In this document: positions 20,138-31,939 of the stretch, piece by piece
Numbering within the stretch: the stretch's first letter is position 1
Layout: each line of letters begins with the position of its first letter
Origin: Amphibacillus sediminis NBRC 103570
Lineage (GTDB): Bacteria; Bacillota; Bacilli; Bacillales; Amphibacillaceae
Assembly (NCBI RefSeq): GCF_001552275.1
Contig: NZ_BCQW01000008.1
Coordinates: 1 to 64,000 of the forward strand
Reading direction: 5' to 3'
Length of the DNA stretch: 64,000 nucleotides
Program-made: the position numbers and the translations under genes
Notes under the pieces: generated by a model
Databases searched by the model: none
The model's input: the letters and a program-made list of their open reading frames with translations, nothing else
What the model was told of the DNA's origin: nothing

Positions 20138-21241
20138 TCATTCATTAATAAAATGTTGAATCCTTAGATCATCCTTCGCTCCAATCGCGATAACTTCGTA
20201 AGTACGGTGGATTTGTAGTAATAATTCAGGGAGTGCATTAAACTCTAAGGCAACTAAAGTGGCTGTTCTCCCATCTGATAAATAAACGTTTCGTCCTAAT
20301 AGAGCATCCTCTAGACATGTAAAAAAAACATTTAAGTAATGCTGGTCAAAATGCTGCTGAGCTAGTCCGTTCATTTCTTTCATAACAGCAAAGAAGGCAC
20401 GCTGATTTTGATAAAAGCGGTTTGATGTCATGGCGTGAAAGGCATCTGCTATAGCAATTATTTTGGCATAGGGATGGATTTGACCTCCCTTAACTCCTAA
20501 TGGGTAACCTTTCCCGTTGACCTTCTCATGATGCTGGAGAATCGCTAATTTAGCTTCCTTTGTTAAATTGGTGATTCTTTCAACTAAATGATAGGAAAAG
20601 GTAGGATGCTTTTCTAATTGTTCACGCTCTGCTGACGAAAGCCTGCCTCTTTTTTGATACAATCCTTCAGGAAGCTTAGCCATACCACTATCAGAAATAA
20701 AAGCAGCTAAGCTAATTTGAAGCCAATCTCGATCAAAGCCTGAGCGTTTTGCTGTGATGGCAGATAGTAAACTTACAGCTACATGATGGTGATAGAGATA
20801 GTCTTTTTCCGTTGATTGATTAGCTAATAAAAACACTTCTGCTTGATAAGCGTCAGCTTGGTTAAGCAAAGGCAGCAACAAATTTTGAATGGCCTGAATA
20901 TCTAAAGCAGCACCACTTTGCCACTGGCTAAACATACGTTTGTATTGGTCAACAACACGATGATAATCAGCTAGAAAAGGAGACAAACTTGAATCTATCT
21001 TTGGTCCTTCCGTCTCTGTACTTCGCTTATCCTGCTGTGGAACAGGAGAAAAGGCATGTCCATTCGCAAGCTTTTCTGATACCTCTACCTTCGTAATCAA
21101 AAAGCGTTTTAATACGTCAATGTGCTGATCATCAAGTACGGTATCGCGTTTAACAATTGGATTACGTGTCTTACTATATACATCTGACTCGATAACACAT
21201 TGCGGAATAAGCTGATCTGGATGTACCTCCACTAGTTCCAC
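20138..21241 (-). CDS. HD-GYP-like protein with a degenerate HD dyad
   Basis: HD-GYP proteins hydrolyse cyclic di-GMP. The 367-residue product has an N-terminal region (1-100) without a recognised domain and an HD-GYP domain at about 145-320 containing KHP (His212), HHE (237-239) and GKGYP (243-247). The metal-binding HD pair is replaced by Ser183-Asp184 (ISDSGMAKLP), so catalytic activity is doubtful. It starts at GTG; a second GTG three codons later (21232) has AGGTGG at better spacing. It lies between gyrA and guaB, where B. subtilis carries yaaC and an rRNA operon. Confidence 0.8.
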   Translation of the reverse strand: MELVEVHPDQLIPQCVIESDVYSKTRNPIVKRDTVLDDQHIDVLKRFLITKVEVSEKLANGHAFSPVPQQDKRSTETEGPKIDSSLSPFLADYHRVVDQYKRMFSQWQSGAALDIQAIQNLLLPLLNQADAYQAEVFLLANQSTEKDYLYHHHVAVSLLSAITAKRSGFDRDWLQISLAAFISDSGMAKLPEGLYQKRGRLSSAEREQLEKHPTFSYHLVERITNLTKEAKLAILQHHEKVNGKGYPLGVKGGQIHPYAKIIAIADAFHAMTSNRFYQNQRAFFAVMKEMNGLAQQHFDQHYLNVFFTCLEDALLGRNVYLSDGRTATLVALEFNALPELLLQIHRTYEVIAIGAKDDLRIQHFINE

Positions 21242-21396
21242 CTGCCTTTGCTATATCGTTCAAAAAAGTTATCAGCTTTTAGCATAGCTTTTTTGCTGCT
21301 TTTCTATAGCTGATCCTAATTTGCTAAAAACCGGTTAGCTCGACATACGATCATGGCTAACTATTTGAACACACGATCATACATTTTGCTTGAGGT

Positions 21397-23886
21397 TTAA
21401 TTCTCTTCTGCTAAGGTTTGAGTTTCTGTTTCGTCTGTTTCATCTGCTTCATCTTCTTGTGGCTCTATTCGTGCCACAGTTGCAACCTTCTCATTATCTT
21501 GCAATCGGATTAAACGAACCCCTTGTGTGTTTCGACCTGTTTTGGAAATGCTGTTGACTGGCATACGAATTAAGACACCAGTTTCGGTAATAATCATCAG
21601 GTCTTCTTCACCATTAACTGCTTTAACCGCTACGACCTTACCTGTTTTTTCTGTAATGTTACAGGTCGCCACACCTTTACCACCACGATTAATCATTCGG
21701 TATTCCTCAATAGGCGTTTGCTTACCGTATCCATTCTCTGTCACATTAAGCACATAATAACCTGCTTCTACAATCTCCATTGAGACTACTTCATCATCAT
21801 CACGTAATGAAATTCCCTTCACACCTGCTGCTGTCCGACCCATAGCTCGAATCTGTGTTTCTTCAAAACGAATCAAGGATCCATTTCGCGTCGCAATCAT
21901 AATATCTTTCTTGCCATCTGTTAAGCGAACAGAAATCAGTTCATCTTCTTCACGGAGATTTAAAGCAATTAAGCCACCCTTACGAATATTAGCAAACTGA
22001 CTTAATTGTGTCCGCTTGGATATTCCATGCTTAGTTGTAAAGAATAAATACCAATCATCCTCAAATTCATGGACGGTAATCACAGCATTAATCCATTCAC
22101 CTTTATCTATTTCTAATAAATTGATAATCGGTAAACCTTTAGCCGTGCGGCCATACTCAGGTATTTCATAACCTTTTAGACGATATACTTTACCTTTGTT
22201 AGTAAAAAACAGCACTGTATCATGTGTAGAGGTAGAGACGAGGTGCTCTACAAAATCATCCTCATTAGTATCCATACCTTGGACACCTCTTCCACCTCGA
22301 CGCTGAGTACGATAGGTCGATGACGGTAAACGTTTAATGTAGCCTTTATGTGTTAAGGTAATGACAATATTCTCTTCTGGGATTAAATCCTCATCTTCAA
22401 AGAAGTCAAAACCTCCGGCCGCAATTTCTGTACGACGCTGATCATTATAACGTGTTTTAATATCTTCTAGTTCTTCCCGAATAATCTCTAATACTCTTTC
22501 CTCATTTGCTAAAATTTCTTTTAGCTCACGAATTAATGATATTAATTCGCGATACTCTTCTTCAATTTTTTCTCGTTCCAAACCTGTTAAACGCTGCAGA
22601 CGCATATCAAGAATAGCCTGTGCTTGTTTCTCACTTAAATTATAGTTGGTCATCAACGCCGTCCGCGCCTCATCTGCAGTTTTAGACTGACGAATCAAGG
22701 CAATAATAGCATCAATATGATCAAGTGCAATTCTAAGTCCTTCTAAAACATGGGCCCGAGCTTCTGCCTTTTTCAATTCGTACGCTGTACGTCGACGGAT
22801 GATTTCCTTTTGGTGTTCTAGATAATGAGATAGGGCTTGTTTTAAATTTAGCACCTTTGGCTGTCCATCAACGAGTGCCAGCATGTTAATACCAAACGAA
22901 GTTTGTAAGGCTGTTTGCTTATATAAATTATTTAATAAAACATTAGGATTGGCATCACGGCGAAGCTCAATTACGATTCTCATTCCATTTCGGTCTGATT
23001 CATCGCGTAGATCAGTAATCCCTTCAATTTTTTTATCACGAGCTAACTCAGCAATCTTTTCTATAAGCTTGGCCTTATTTACTTGATAAGGTAATTCTGT
23101 CACTAAAATTCTTGCTTTACCGTTTGCTTGCTCTTCAATTTCGACTTTGGCCCGAACGGTAATTGATCCTTTTCCGGTTTGATAGGCTTTTCGAATCCCG
23201 GAACGCCCTAAAATAATACCACCGGTAGGAAAGTCAGGTCCATATAGATGGTTTTCTAACAATTCTTCAATCGTGATGTCAGGGTTTTCACTAATAGCTA
23301 ATACGGCGTCAATAGTCTCTCCTAATTGATGTGGCGGAATATTGGTCGCCATCCCTACTGCAATACCAGAAGCTCCGTTAACTAATAAATTTGGGAAACG
23401 GGCAGGTAAAACTTTCGGTTCACGCTCTGAGCCATCATAGTTATCCATGTAATCAATGGTATCCTTGTTGATATCACGCATAATTTCCATCGATATCTTA
23501 GACATTCTTGCTTCGGTATATCGCATCGCTGCTGCTGGATCACCATCTACAGATCCAAAATTTCCATGTCCATCTACAAGCATATAACGATAGCTAAAAT
23601 CTTGTGCCATTCTGACCATTGCTTCATACACCGATGAATCACCATGAGGGTGATACTTCCCGATCACGTCACCGACGATCCGAGCAGATTTCTTATAGGC
23701 CTTATCAGAATGCATACCTAAGTCATTCATCGCATATAAAATTCGACGATGCACAGGCTTTAATCCATCTCGAACATCTGGAAGGGCTCGAGAGACAATT
23801 ACGCTCATGGCATAATCTAAGAAAGATGTACGCATTTCATTACCAATATTTACTTCTTGTACTTGAGGACGTTGATTATCCACCAT
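21397..23886 (-). CDS. gyrA: DNA gyrase subunit A
   Basis: GyrA is the breakage-reunion subunit of gyrase. The 829-residue product has catalytic Tyr123 in RYTEARM, the quinolone-determining region HGDSSVYE (81-88, with the usual susceptible residues), and C-terminal beta-pinwheel repeats with a GyrA box ([10 protein letters not shown]). The extreme C-terminus is acidic. AGGAGG precedes the ATG. It follows gyrB by 49 bp on the same strand. Confidence 0.97.
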   Translation of the reverse strand: MVDNQRPQVQEVNIGNEMRTSFLDYAMSVIVSRALPDVRDGLKPVHRRILYAMNDLGMHSDKAYKKSARIVGDVIGKYHPHGDSSVYEAMVRMAQDFSYRYMLVDGHGNFGSVDGDPAAAMRYTEARMSKISMEIMRDINKDTIDYMDNYDGSEREPKVLPARFPNLLVNGASGIAVGMATNIPPHQLGETIDAVLAISENPDITIEELLENHLYGPDFPTGGIILGRSGIRKAYQTGKGSITVRAKVEIEEQANGKARILVTELPYQVNKAKLIEKIAELARDKKIEGITDLRDESDRNGMRIVIELRRDANPNVLLNNLYKQTALQTSFGINMLALVDGQPKVLNLKQALSHYLEHQKEIIRRRTAYELKKAEARAHVLEGLRIALDHIDAIIALIRQSKTADEARTALMTNYNLSEKQAQAILDMRLQRLTGLEREKIEEEYRELISLIRELKEILANEERVLEIIREELEDIKTRYNDQRRTEIAAGGFDFFEDEDLIPEENIVITLTHKGYIKRLPSSTYRTQRRGGRGVQGMDTNEDDFVEHLVSTSTHDTVLFFTNKGKVYRLKGYEIPEYGRTAKGLPIINLLEIDKGEWINAVITVHEFEDDWYLFFTTKHGISKRTQLSQFANIRKGGLIALNLREEDELISVRLTDGKKDIMIATRNGSLIRFEETQIRAMGRTAAGVKGISLRDDDEVVSMEIVEAGYYVLNVTENGYGKQTPIEEYRMINRGGKGVATCNITEKTGKVVAVKAVNGEEDLMIITETGVLIRMPVNSISKTGRNTQGVRLIRLQDNEKVATVARIEPQEDEADETDETETQTLAEEN

Positions 23887-23935
23887 CCAAAAACCTCCTA
23901 TTCAACTAAGGAAACTCGTTCAACTGACTGTTTAT

Positions 23936-25873
<1,938 letters not shown>

Positions 25874-25974
25874 TCACCTACACTTCTCATTTCGACTAAA
25901 CAATAGTCGTCATTTTATCTATATAAAAAAATCAGAATCGATTTATTATTTTTCTAGCTTTCTGTTAGTCTTCC

Positions 25975-26268
25975 TTAATCGATCTCTAATGTTTCGCTGT
26001 CTGTATAATCATCTAAATGACTTAAAGTGGAAAGCATGCTCGCTCGTTTTTTTAATGTTGCAATCGAGAGTGGACTATAGTAAACACAATCTTTCGTAAT
26101 AATAATCGACTTTGTGACTTCACTATCTAGCTCTTCAGCTTCTTCTTGCTCTTCATGATTTTCAATCAGTTCCTCATTAATGGTAGAGGAAGCGATATAT
26201 TGTTGATCAATCATTGCAATAATATCGTCTGAGCGAATAACTTGGTCATCTCCGATATGAATAAACAT
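25975..26268 (-). CDS. remB: RemB (YaaB), DUF370 family regulator
   Basis: RemB is related to the DNA-binding biofilm-matrix regulator RemA. The 97-residue product has the family start MFIHIGDD and the C-terminal VYYSPLSIATLKKRA. Between them sits an acidic stretch (about residues 37-55, ENHEEQEEAEELDSE), making it about 16 residues longer than the B. subtilis protein of 81. It begins 3 bp after recF and is surely cotranscribed with it. Confidence 0.88.
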   Translation of the reverse strand: MFIHIGDDQVIRSDDIIAMIDQQYIASSTINEELIENHEEQEEAEELDSEVTKSIIITKDCVYYSPLSIATLKKRASMLSTLSHLDDYTDSETLEID

Positions 26269-26271
26269 TTG

Positions 26272-27396
26272 TCACCCTCTTTTCTGCTGAGTTATCGTAC
26301 CATTCTCCACAAAAAATAATTCAGCCTGTTGGATTGTTTCATGCTGAATATCACTTATACTTGTTGTCGAAACAAATGTTTGCACTTTTCCTTGGATTGT
26401 GTGCAGTAAATGTGACTGTCTATATTGATCCAGCTCACTTAATACATCATCTAATAACAGGATTGGATATTCTCCTACCTCAGCCTTTATTAACTCGATT
26501 TCTGCTAACTTCAAAGCTAAAGCTGTAGTCCGTTGCTGACCTTGCGAGCCATAGGTTTGAACATCTCGTCCATTAACGTAAAAAATTAAGTCATCCCGAT
26601 GAGGTCCGACTAATGTTGTCCCACGTTCAATTTCCTTTTCTCGGTTTTTTTGAAATAGATCTAAATAGGCTATCTTTATTTTTTCCTTATCATCGCTTTC
26701 TAATACCTCGACAGTCGCGTGATAACCGATTGTGAGCTCTTCCCTTTGCTGACTAATGCTATGGTGAATCGCTTCTGCCCATTCTCGCAATAGCTTTAAG
26801 AAGATAAATCGCTTTTCAATGATGATACTCGCATGCTCGATTAATTGCTCGGTTAATACTTCTAGCATCGTTAAATCTGGACTCTTCTCACGTTGTAATG
26901 ATTTTAATAGATAATTGCGTTGTTTCAAGACTTTTTGATATTGCGTAAGATGATAGATATAAATTGGCTGTATTTGGCCTATTTCCATATCAATAAAACG
27001 TCTTCTAACTTGGGGGATACCCTTTACTAAATATAAATCTTCAGGTGCAAACATTACGACATTAAGGGCGCCAATATAGTCACTCAGTCGCTGTTGTTCG
27101 ATATGGTTTAGTTTTGCTTTTTTCCCCTTTGTCGAAAATTGCATTTCTAACGGGAATTGCTGTTGTCTTTTAAATACGGTACCTTCTATTTTAGCATAGT
27201 TTTGATCCCATTGAATAAGTTCTTTATCTTTAGCAGCTCGATAGGATTTAGTAAAAGCCAAAACATAGATAGCTTCCATTAGATTTGTTTTGCCTTGTGC
27301 ATTTTGCCCAATAATAACATTTACACGATCATCAAAGGTGACAGATAGATCTTGATAATTACGGTAATAGGTCAAGTTTAAATTGTTAATATACAT
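26272..27396 (-). CDS. recF: DNA replication and repair protein RecF
   Basis: RecF is an SMC-like ATPase that acts with RecO and RecR at gaps. The 374-residue product has Walker A GQNAQGKT (30-37), a signature near YGSQGQQRT and Walker [12 protein letters not shown]. It lies between yaaA and remB with short gaps. All members of the recFOR loading pathway visible here (recF, recR) are on the left arm. Confidence 0.95.
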   Translation of the reverse strand: MYINNLNLTYYRNYQDLSVTFDDRVNVIIGQNAQGKTNLMEAIYVLAFTKSYRAAKDKELIQWDQNYAKIEGTVFKRQQQFPLEMQFSTKGKKAKLNHIEQQRLSDYIGALNVVMFAPEDLYLVKGIPQVRRRFIDMEIGQIQPIYIYHLTQYQKVLKQRNYLLKSLQREKSPDLTMLEVLTEQLIEHASIIIEKRFIFLKLLREWAEAIHHSISQQREELTIGYHATVEVLESDDKEKIKIAYLDLFQKNREKEIERGTTLVGPHRDDLIFYVNGRDVQTYGSQGQQRTTALALKLAEIELIKAEVGEYPILLLDDVLSELDQYRQSHLLHTIQGKVQTFVSTTSISDIQHETIQQAELFFVENGTITQQKRG

Positions 27397-27423
27397 GAGT
27401 TAGCCTACCTTTTGGTTAATAAA

Positions 27424-27648
27424 TCAGGTAGCCCTGACAATACGAAAAACGCCGATATCTTCTATTTCAATTAAATCGTTAGGATAAAGCTTCCGACCTC
27501 TTCTTTGATCAGGCTGATTGTTAATAATGACTGGGTATTCAGCGAGAAAGATTTTAACCATACCACCTGATTCAACAATATTGGCTAGTTTTAAAAATTG
27601 CCCTAGCTGAATATATTCAGAATTTATAGTAATATCGTTTATTTCCAT
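27424..27648 (-). CDS. yaaA: S4-domain RNA-binding protein YaaA (RlbA)
   Basis: This is a small S4-like RNA-binding protein of 74 residues. The S4 core is visible: QLGQFLKLANIVESGG and the basic RRGRKLYPNDLIEI. In B. subtilis the gene, always between dnaN and recF, has been linked to ribosome assembly. A ribosome site with GGGGG precedes the ATG. It is the first gene after the dnaN terminator, so it begins the yaaA-recF-remB-gyrBA unit. Confidence 0.88.
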   Translation of the reverse strand: MEINDITINSEYIQLGQFLKLANIVESGGMVKIFLAEYPVIINNQPDQRRGRKLYPNDLIEIEDIGVFRIVRAT

Positions 27649-27707
27649 AAGTGTATCCCCCTATTATCATGTAAAGGTTATTCCGTACATCTCATCGCCT
27701 TCCTTTT

Positions 27708-27735
27708 ATTTTACTAAAGTTTAAGCAAATAGCAA
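27708..27735 (-). promoter_or_regulatory. putative promoter of yaaA-recF-gyrBA
   Basis: On the minus strand TTGCTA (complement of 27730-27735) and TAAAAT (complement of 27708-27713) are 16 nt apart. The rest of the 27649-28034 gap carries a dnaN terminator and an unconvincing 61-codon frame. Confidence 0.4.
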
Positions 27736-27997
27736 AGTACCTGAGTGATAATATCAAGTAATCTAAACCAGACGATCGAGGTCAGAGGACTTATGTCCAT
27801 CCAATCGATTAGAATGATTTAACTGGAAACAATAGAAGACTACCACTGCTACAAGTGGCGAGAGGAATGCAAATATTGAAAAAAAAGTTAAAGTCTCCAG
27901 TGGATGACGCAAATGTGCCAAGGTGCATTCGATATAAATACTGACCACGCTTAAGCAAATCAGTCGCCAATTGATCGTTTTGGCTATGTGTAGCTAA

Positions 27998-28032
27998 AAG
28001 AAGATAGAGCGAAAAAATCGCTCTATCTTGTT
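27998..28032 (-). terminator. terminator of dnaA-dnaN
   Basis: AAGATAGAGCG and CGCTCTATCTT form an 11-bp stem with a 7-nt loop (28001-28029); on the minus strand it is followed by CTTTT. It lies 6 nt after dnaN. Confidence 0.75.
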
Positions 28033-28034
28033 GA

Positions 28035-29174
28035 TTAATAAGTTCTAACAGGTAGTATTAACTGTAAAATTTGATCATTCTCATTTGGTTGAATAATAAA
28101 TGGTCGCATCGCCCCAGTAAACTTGATCGTCACATACTCTTCTTGTATGATTTTAAGAGCATCCATCATATATTTAGCACTAAATGAAATCTTTAATTCA
28201 TCTCCGGTAATTTCTTCTGTTGTTACTTCTTCTATAACCTGCCCAACTTCAGGTGTATTACTGCTAATCACTAATTGGTGATTGGCTCTGGTCTCTAGTT
28301 TAACCACATTATTACGATTTTCTTTAGCTAGCAAAGAGGCTCGATCAATGGCTTGGAGCAGTTCTTTTGTCTTAGTTAAGACTGTTGTTTTACTTTGATC
28401 TGGTATTAAGCGAGAAGTTTCAGGATAATTCCCATCTAATAGTCGAGATAGAAAATACAAATGCTTTGTTTGAAATAAGATTTGGTTCTCCGTTACACTT
28501 ATCGTTATATTCTCTTCATTATCATCAATAATTTTACTTAGTTCTGCTAAACTTCTTCCCGGGATAACAATATTTTTAAAACTTAGATCGTGGTTCGTCG
28601 TTAATGGCAGTTCTCTTGAGGCAAGGCGGTGACTATCCGTTGCGACAAATTTTATTTGCCCATTATCTAAATTCATATTAACCCCTGTAAGAATAGGACG
28701 TGTTTCTACTGTGGATACTGCAAAGACTGTTTGTCTAATAACCTCTTTCAATAAATCATTTTTTAATTCAAAGCTATTATCCGTATGTAGAACAGGAAGC
28801 TGTGGATATTCTGCAGCATCTTGACCATTCAAATGAAATTCAGCCCCACCTGAAATAATATTGACTTGAAATTGATCATCTGTATTTATTTCTACGGTTT
28901 TCAATGGAAGCTTACGAATAATATCAGGAAAATATTTAGCTTGCACAACAATACTTCCAGCTTCTATTTCTTCAATGTTAACAATACCGTCTTCTTCTCT
29001 CGGAATAAAGGATTCAATCGAAATATCAGCGTCACTTCCTGTTAATTTTATCCCATCTTGATTGGCTTCAATCTTTATCCCTGACAAAATCGGAATCGTC
29101 ACACGAGAAGAGATGGCTTTCATGACGTGTTGAATACTTTCAATTAATAAATCACGTTTAATTACAAATTTCAT
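28035..29174 (-). CDS. dnaN: DNA polymerase III sliding clamp (beta subunit)
   Basis: DnaN is the dimeric clamp that gives polymerase III processivity. The 379-residue product covers the three clamp domains and ends in the usual LILPVRTY. The ATG at 29174 was chosen because AGGAGG lies 9 nt upstream; a TTG two codons earlier is unlikely. It follows dnaA across 196 bp that carry the unwinding part of oriC. Confidence 0.96.
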   Translation of the reverse strand: MKFVIKRDLLIESIQHVMKAISSRVTIPILSGIKIEANQDGIKLTGSDADISIESFIPREEDGIVNIEEIEAGSIVVQAKYFPDIIRKLPLKTVEINTDDQFQVNIISGGAEFHLNGQDAAEYPQLPVLHTDNSFELKNDLLKEVIRQTVFAVSTVETRPILTGVNMNLDNGQIKFVATDSHRLASRELPLTTNHDLSFKNIVIPGRSLAELSKIIDDNEENITISVTENQILFQTKHLYFLSRLLDGNYPETSRLIPDQSKTTVLTKTKELLQAIDRASLLAKENRNNVVKLETRANHQLVISSNTPEVGQVIEEVTTEEITGDELKISFSAKYMMDALKIIQEEYVTIKFTGAMRPFIIQPNENDQILQLILPVRTY

Positions 29175-29209
29175 AAACAAAATCCTCCTAATGGAAGTAT
29201 AGTATATAT

Positions 29210-29320
29210 TAATTATTAATAAAAATATAGTAGTAATAGTAATAGGCGCTGTGAGTATGTGGATAACTTATGTTGACGTGAATAAATCATTGGTTATCCA
29301 CTTGTGGATAAAGTGTGAAT
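29210..29320. other. oriC unwinding region between dnaA and dnaN (DnaA-trios and DnaA boxes)
   Basis: Three DnaA boxes are visible: TGTGGATAA (29258-29266), TTATCCACT (29294-29302) and TGTGGATAA (29303-29311). Reading away from the first box come a short GC-rich stretch (GGCGC) and then six repeats of the DnaA-trio 3'-(G/A)AT-5' (29228-29245), followed by AT-only DNA. This is the arrangement known for the B. subtilis unwinding element. Confidence 0.85.
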
Positions 29321-29370
29321 AGCAGTTAATTTTTTTCCACATCATTCACAGATAACCTAATAGACATTAA

Positions 29371-30723
29371 CTATAGGCTTTTCAGTTGCTCTTTAATTTC
29401 TTCTATTTCACGATTAAGCAGTTGATCCTCACTTATTAATTTTGAGATTTTTTCATGGGCATGGATAACAGTTGTATGATCACGTCCGCCAAATTCTTCA
29501 CCGATTTTAGGCAACGAGAAGTCAGTCAATTCTCTTGAAAGATACATAGCGATCTGACGTGGAAATGCAACGGACTTGGTTCTTTTCTTAGCTGCAAATT
29601 CTTCTAGTTTCAGATTATATTTTTCAGCAATTAGTTCTTGAATGGCAGCTATGGTAATTACTTTTGGTCGATTATTAGGAATAATATCTTTTAAGGCTTC
29701 AGCAGCAAGTGCTGCATCAATATCTTGATTAATTAATGAGGAGTATGCAACGACCCTAATTAATGCACCTTCAAGCTCACGTATATTTGTATCAATTTGA
29801 TTGGCGATATAAAGCATAACCTCATTAGGGATTTCAAGTCCTTCAGCTTTGGCTTTTTTTCGCAAAATGGCAATCCGTGTTTCTAAATCAGGTGGCGTAA
29901 TATCGGTAATAAGTCCCCATTCAAAACGTGATCTAAGCCGGTCCTCTAATGTAGGAATTTCTTTAGGTGGTCGATCACTAGAAATAATAATTTGCTTACT
30001 TTCTTCGTGTAAGGTATTAAAGGTATGGAAAAACTCCTCTTGTGTTTGTTCCTTGCCAGCTAAAAATTGAATATCATCAATGAGCAGGACATCAACATTG
30101 CGATACTTACTGCGGAAATTCTCAGCTTTATTATCCCGAATCGAGTTAATAAATTCATTGGTGAATTTTTCTGAAGATAAATAAACAACCTTAGCATTCG
30201 GGTTATGGTCCAATACGTAGTGACCAATAGCGTGCATTAAATGGGTTTTTCCTAGCCCCACGCCTCCATAGATAAATAAAGGATTATAGGCTTTTGCAGG
30301 GGCTTCCGCAACTGCAAGTGAAGCGGCATGCGCAAATCGATTCCCAGAACCGATAACAAATGTGTTAAATGTATATTTATCATTTAACATGGTCTTGGAA
30401 TGATCTTGTTGATCTTGATCTTTAATCGTTGGAAGTTTCATTGCCTGCTGGGCGTTAGCCTCAATATTTTGCTCTGACTCCGGTATGATAAACTTTGTTT
30501 GAAGCTTTGCTCCTGTAACTTCAAAGATAGCATCAGAAATTAATTTGGTATAACGACTTTCTAACCAATCACGGGCAAATTCATTAGGAGCAGAGACGAT
30601 TAATGTGTCTTCCGTAATACTATCGGCTTTCGTATTTTTTAGCCATGTATCAAAGCTAGGCTTACTGACCTTCTCTTTTATTGCCGACAGTGTGCTGTCC
30701 CATAGTTCTTCAATATTCTCCAT
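29371..30723 (-). CDS. dnaA: Chromosomal replication initiator DnaA
   Basis: DnaA is the AAA+ initiator that binds DnaA boxes and melts oriC. The 450-residue product has domain I (about 1-80), a glutamine-rich linker, the AAA+ domain with Walker A GGVGLGKT (153-160) and Walker B LLIDDIQF, and the domain IV DNA-binding signature [18 protein letters not shown] precedes the ATG. DnaA boxes flank the gene on both sides, and one overlaps its likely promoter. Confidence 0.97.
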   Translation of the reverse strand: MENIEELWDSTLSAIKEKVSKPSFDTWLKNTKADSITEDTLIVSAPNEFARDWLESRYTKLISDAIFEVTGAKLQTKFIIPESEQNIEANAQQAMKLPTIKDQDQQDHSKTMLNDKYTFNTFVIGSGNRFAHAASLAVAEAPAKAYNPLFIYGGVGLGKTHLMHAIGHYVLDHNPNAKVVYLSSEKFTNEFINSIRDNKAENFRSKYRNVDVLLIDDIQFLAGKEQTQEEFFHTFNTLHEESKQIIISSDRPPKEIPTLEDRLRSRFEWGLITDITPPDLETRIAILRKKAKAEGLEIPNEVMLYIANQIDTNIRELEGALIRVVAYSSLINQDIDAALAAEALKDIIPNNRPKVITIAAIQELIAEKYNLKLEEFAAKKRTKSVAFPRQIAMYLSRELTDFSLPKIGEEFGGRDHTTVIHAHEKISKLISEDQLLNREIEEIKEQLKSL

Positions 30724-30775
30724 TGCTGGCGAACTCCTTTCTCCTACACTTTAGGCCACAGATCTTAAGATAAGA

Positions 30776-30825
30776 AATAAAAAACCTCTCGCAATCTTAT
30801 TTTTTGCAAACAAGATCGAAAGGTT
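30776..30825 (-). terminator. terminator-like hairpin in the dnaA leader
   Basis: On the minus strand AACCTTTCGATCTT and AAGATTGCGAGAGGTT pair (one wobble, one bulge) and are followed by TTTTTTA. It lies between the probable dnaA promoter and the dnaA ribosome site, so it could attenuate dnaA transcription. Confidence 0.55.
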
Positions 30826-30837
30826 ACTATTCATCTA

Positions 30838-31175
30838 TGTGGATAAATTATCTAATAGTTAACTAAGAACAAGTCAATTTATACAACTTATACACAAACC
30901 TGTGCATAAGTAAATAAACAAGTATGTTAATAAATGTCCACAGGTTATCCACTGGATGTGGATATTTTCTCCGAAGTCCCCACGAAATTTATGTATTAAC
31001 CACAAATATGATACCAAAAAAAAGCTGAAAACGCAAGGCAACTCGACAGTTATCCACAAAAAACTTATGATGTTAACAAATTTCGTCCACAATATGTGAA
31101 ACTGTTATTATTTTGTCGATAAATTGTGTGGATATTTATAAAAAATCTAGTACTATTCACAGTAGTTGTGGATGA
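30838..31175. other. oriC: oriC, DnaA-box cluster upstream of dnaA
   Basis: DnaA boxes or one- to two-mismatch variants are at 30838-30846 (TGTGGATAA), 30888-30896 (TTATACACA), 30901-30909 (TGTGCATAA), 30945-30953 (TTATCCACT), 30957-30965 (TGTGGATAT), 31050-31058 (TTATCCACA), 31127-31135 (TGTGGATAT) and 31167-31175 (TGTGGATGA). With the cluster after dnaA this makes a bipartite origin. Gene orientation switches here from minus to plus, which supports bidirectional replication from this point. The stretch 31176-31455 shows nothing recognisable. Confidence 0.93.
30847..30877 (-). promoter_or_regulatory. putative dnaA promoter with overlapping DnaA control
   Basis: On the minus strand TTGACT (complement of 30872-30877) and GATAAT (complement of 30847-30852) are 19 nt apart. 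A perfect DnaA box (30838-30846) abuts the minus-10 element, which would allow autorepression by DnaA. Confidence 0.45.
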
Positions 31176-31455
31176 CTATTTGTCTTAATTAAAATGTAGC
31201 TTTTTCGTCATTGAATAGAAATAGGGAACTTTAGTCAGAAGTCTGTTGCCCAAAAGGTGCTAGAGTCGAGGGGGGAGTCTATTGAGAGTAGATAGTTTAT
31301 TCCGATCAAACTAAGGAAAGTGATCATGTTGTTTCTGAGAACAAGATGCGAACGATTTTGTTTGGCGAAATCTTTTACTGGTTCAGTTGAGAGCCACATT
31401 CAAATTTGATAAGGTAGTTGAGGGAGAATTCAAAAAACGTTTCTTGGAATAGTGG

Positions 31456-31485
31456 TTGACAGATAAATGCTATATTACGTATAAT
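31456..31485 (+). promoter_or_regulatory. rpmH promoter (sigma-A)
   Basis: Perfect TTGACA (31456-31461) and perfect TATAAT (31480-31485) are separated by 18 nt, ahead of rpmH. Confidence 0.75.
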
Positions 31486-31536
31486 GTATTGGACTGTCTA
31501 ATTATAGTTGATTTTTAATTCCTCAGGGAGGTGTAA

Positions 31537-31677
<141 letters not shown>

Positions 31678-31706
31678 GCCACTGAAAATATGTCAGTGGT
31701 CTTTTC
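31678..31706 (+). terminator. hairpin terminator after rpmH
   Basis: CCACTGA (31680-31686) and TCAGTGG (31693-31699) form a 7-bp stem followed by TCTTTTC directly after the rpmH stop. It would partly uncouple rpmH from rnpA. Confidence 0.6.
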
Positions 31707-31713
31707 TACTTAT

Positions 31714-31852
31714 AAAGTGAAAATTCGTTCAGTGTTTTTTTCATCTCCCACTTAGAGATGACGTGTTCCCTTATTTCTTAAAGTGGGAGTCTTACAAAAG
31801 CACTTCGATGGGGCGAGTAATCACAGCCCCAGCCAGTTACACTGCGATAAAA
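31714..31852 (+). repeat. modular intergenic repeat, copy R4 (C fragment plus full module A)
   Basis: The copy starts with the module C edge AAAGTGAAAATTCGTTCAGT and jumps directly to a complete module A. The stem arms CTCCCACTT and AAGTGGGAG are perfect complements here, and the element ends CAGTTACACTGCGATAAAAT. It separates rpmH from rnpA. Confidence 0.9.
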
Positions 31853-31939
31853 TGGTACTTTATCAGCTAATAAATTAAAATTGAGTAGCCATATTAGTTA
31901 ATATCGTTAGCTATGAAAAATTGGGGGTAGCAAGAAAAG

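Noticed and set aside
21397-23886. Quinolone-resistance change in gyrA
   Set aside because: The segment HGDSSVYE has the usual susceptible residues.
27763-27948. Open frame of 61 codons between yaaA and dnaN
   Set aside because: GTG start without ribosome site, no recognisable motif, and the hydrophobic content may be chance; not supported as a gene.
30874-31092. Minus-strand frame of 72 codons upstream of dnaA
   Set aside because: It runs through the oriC DnaA boxes and has no ribosome site.
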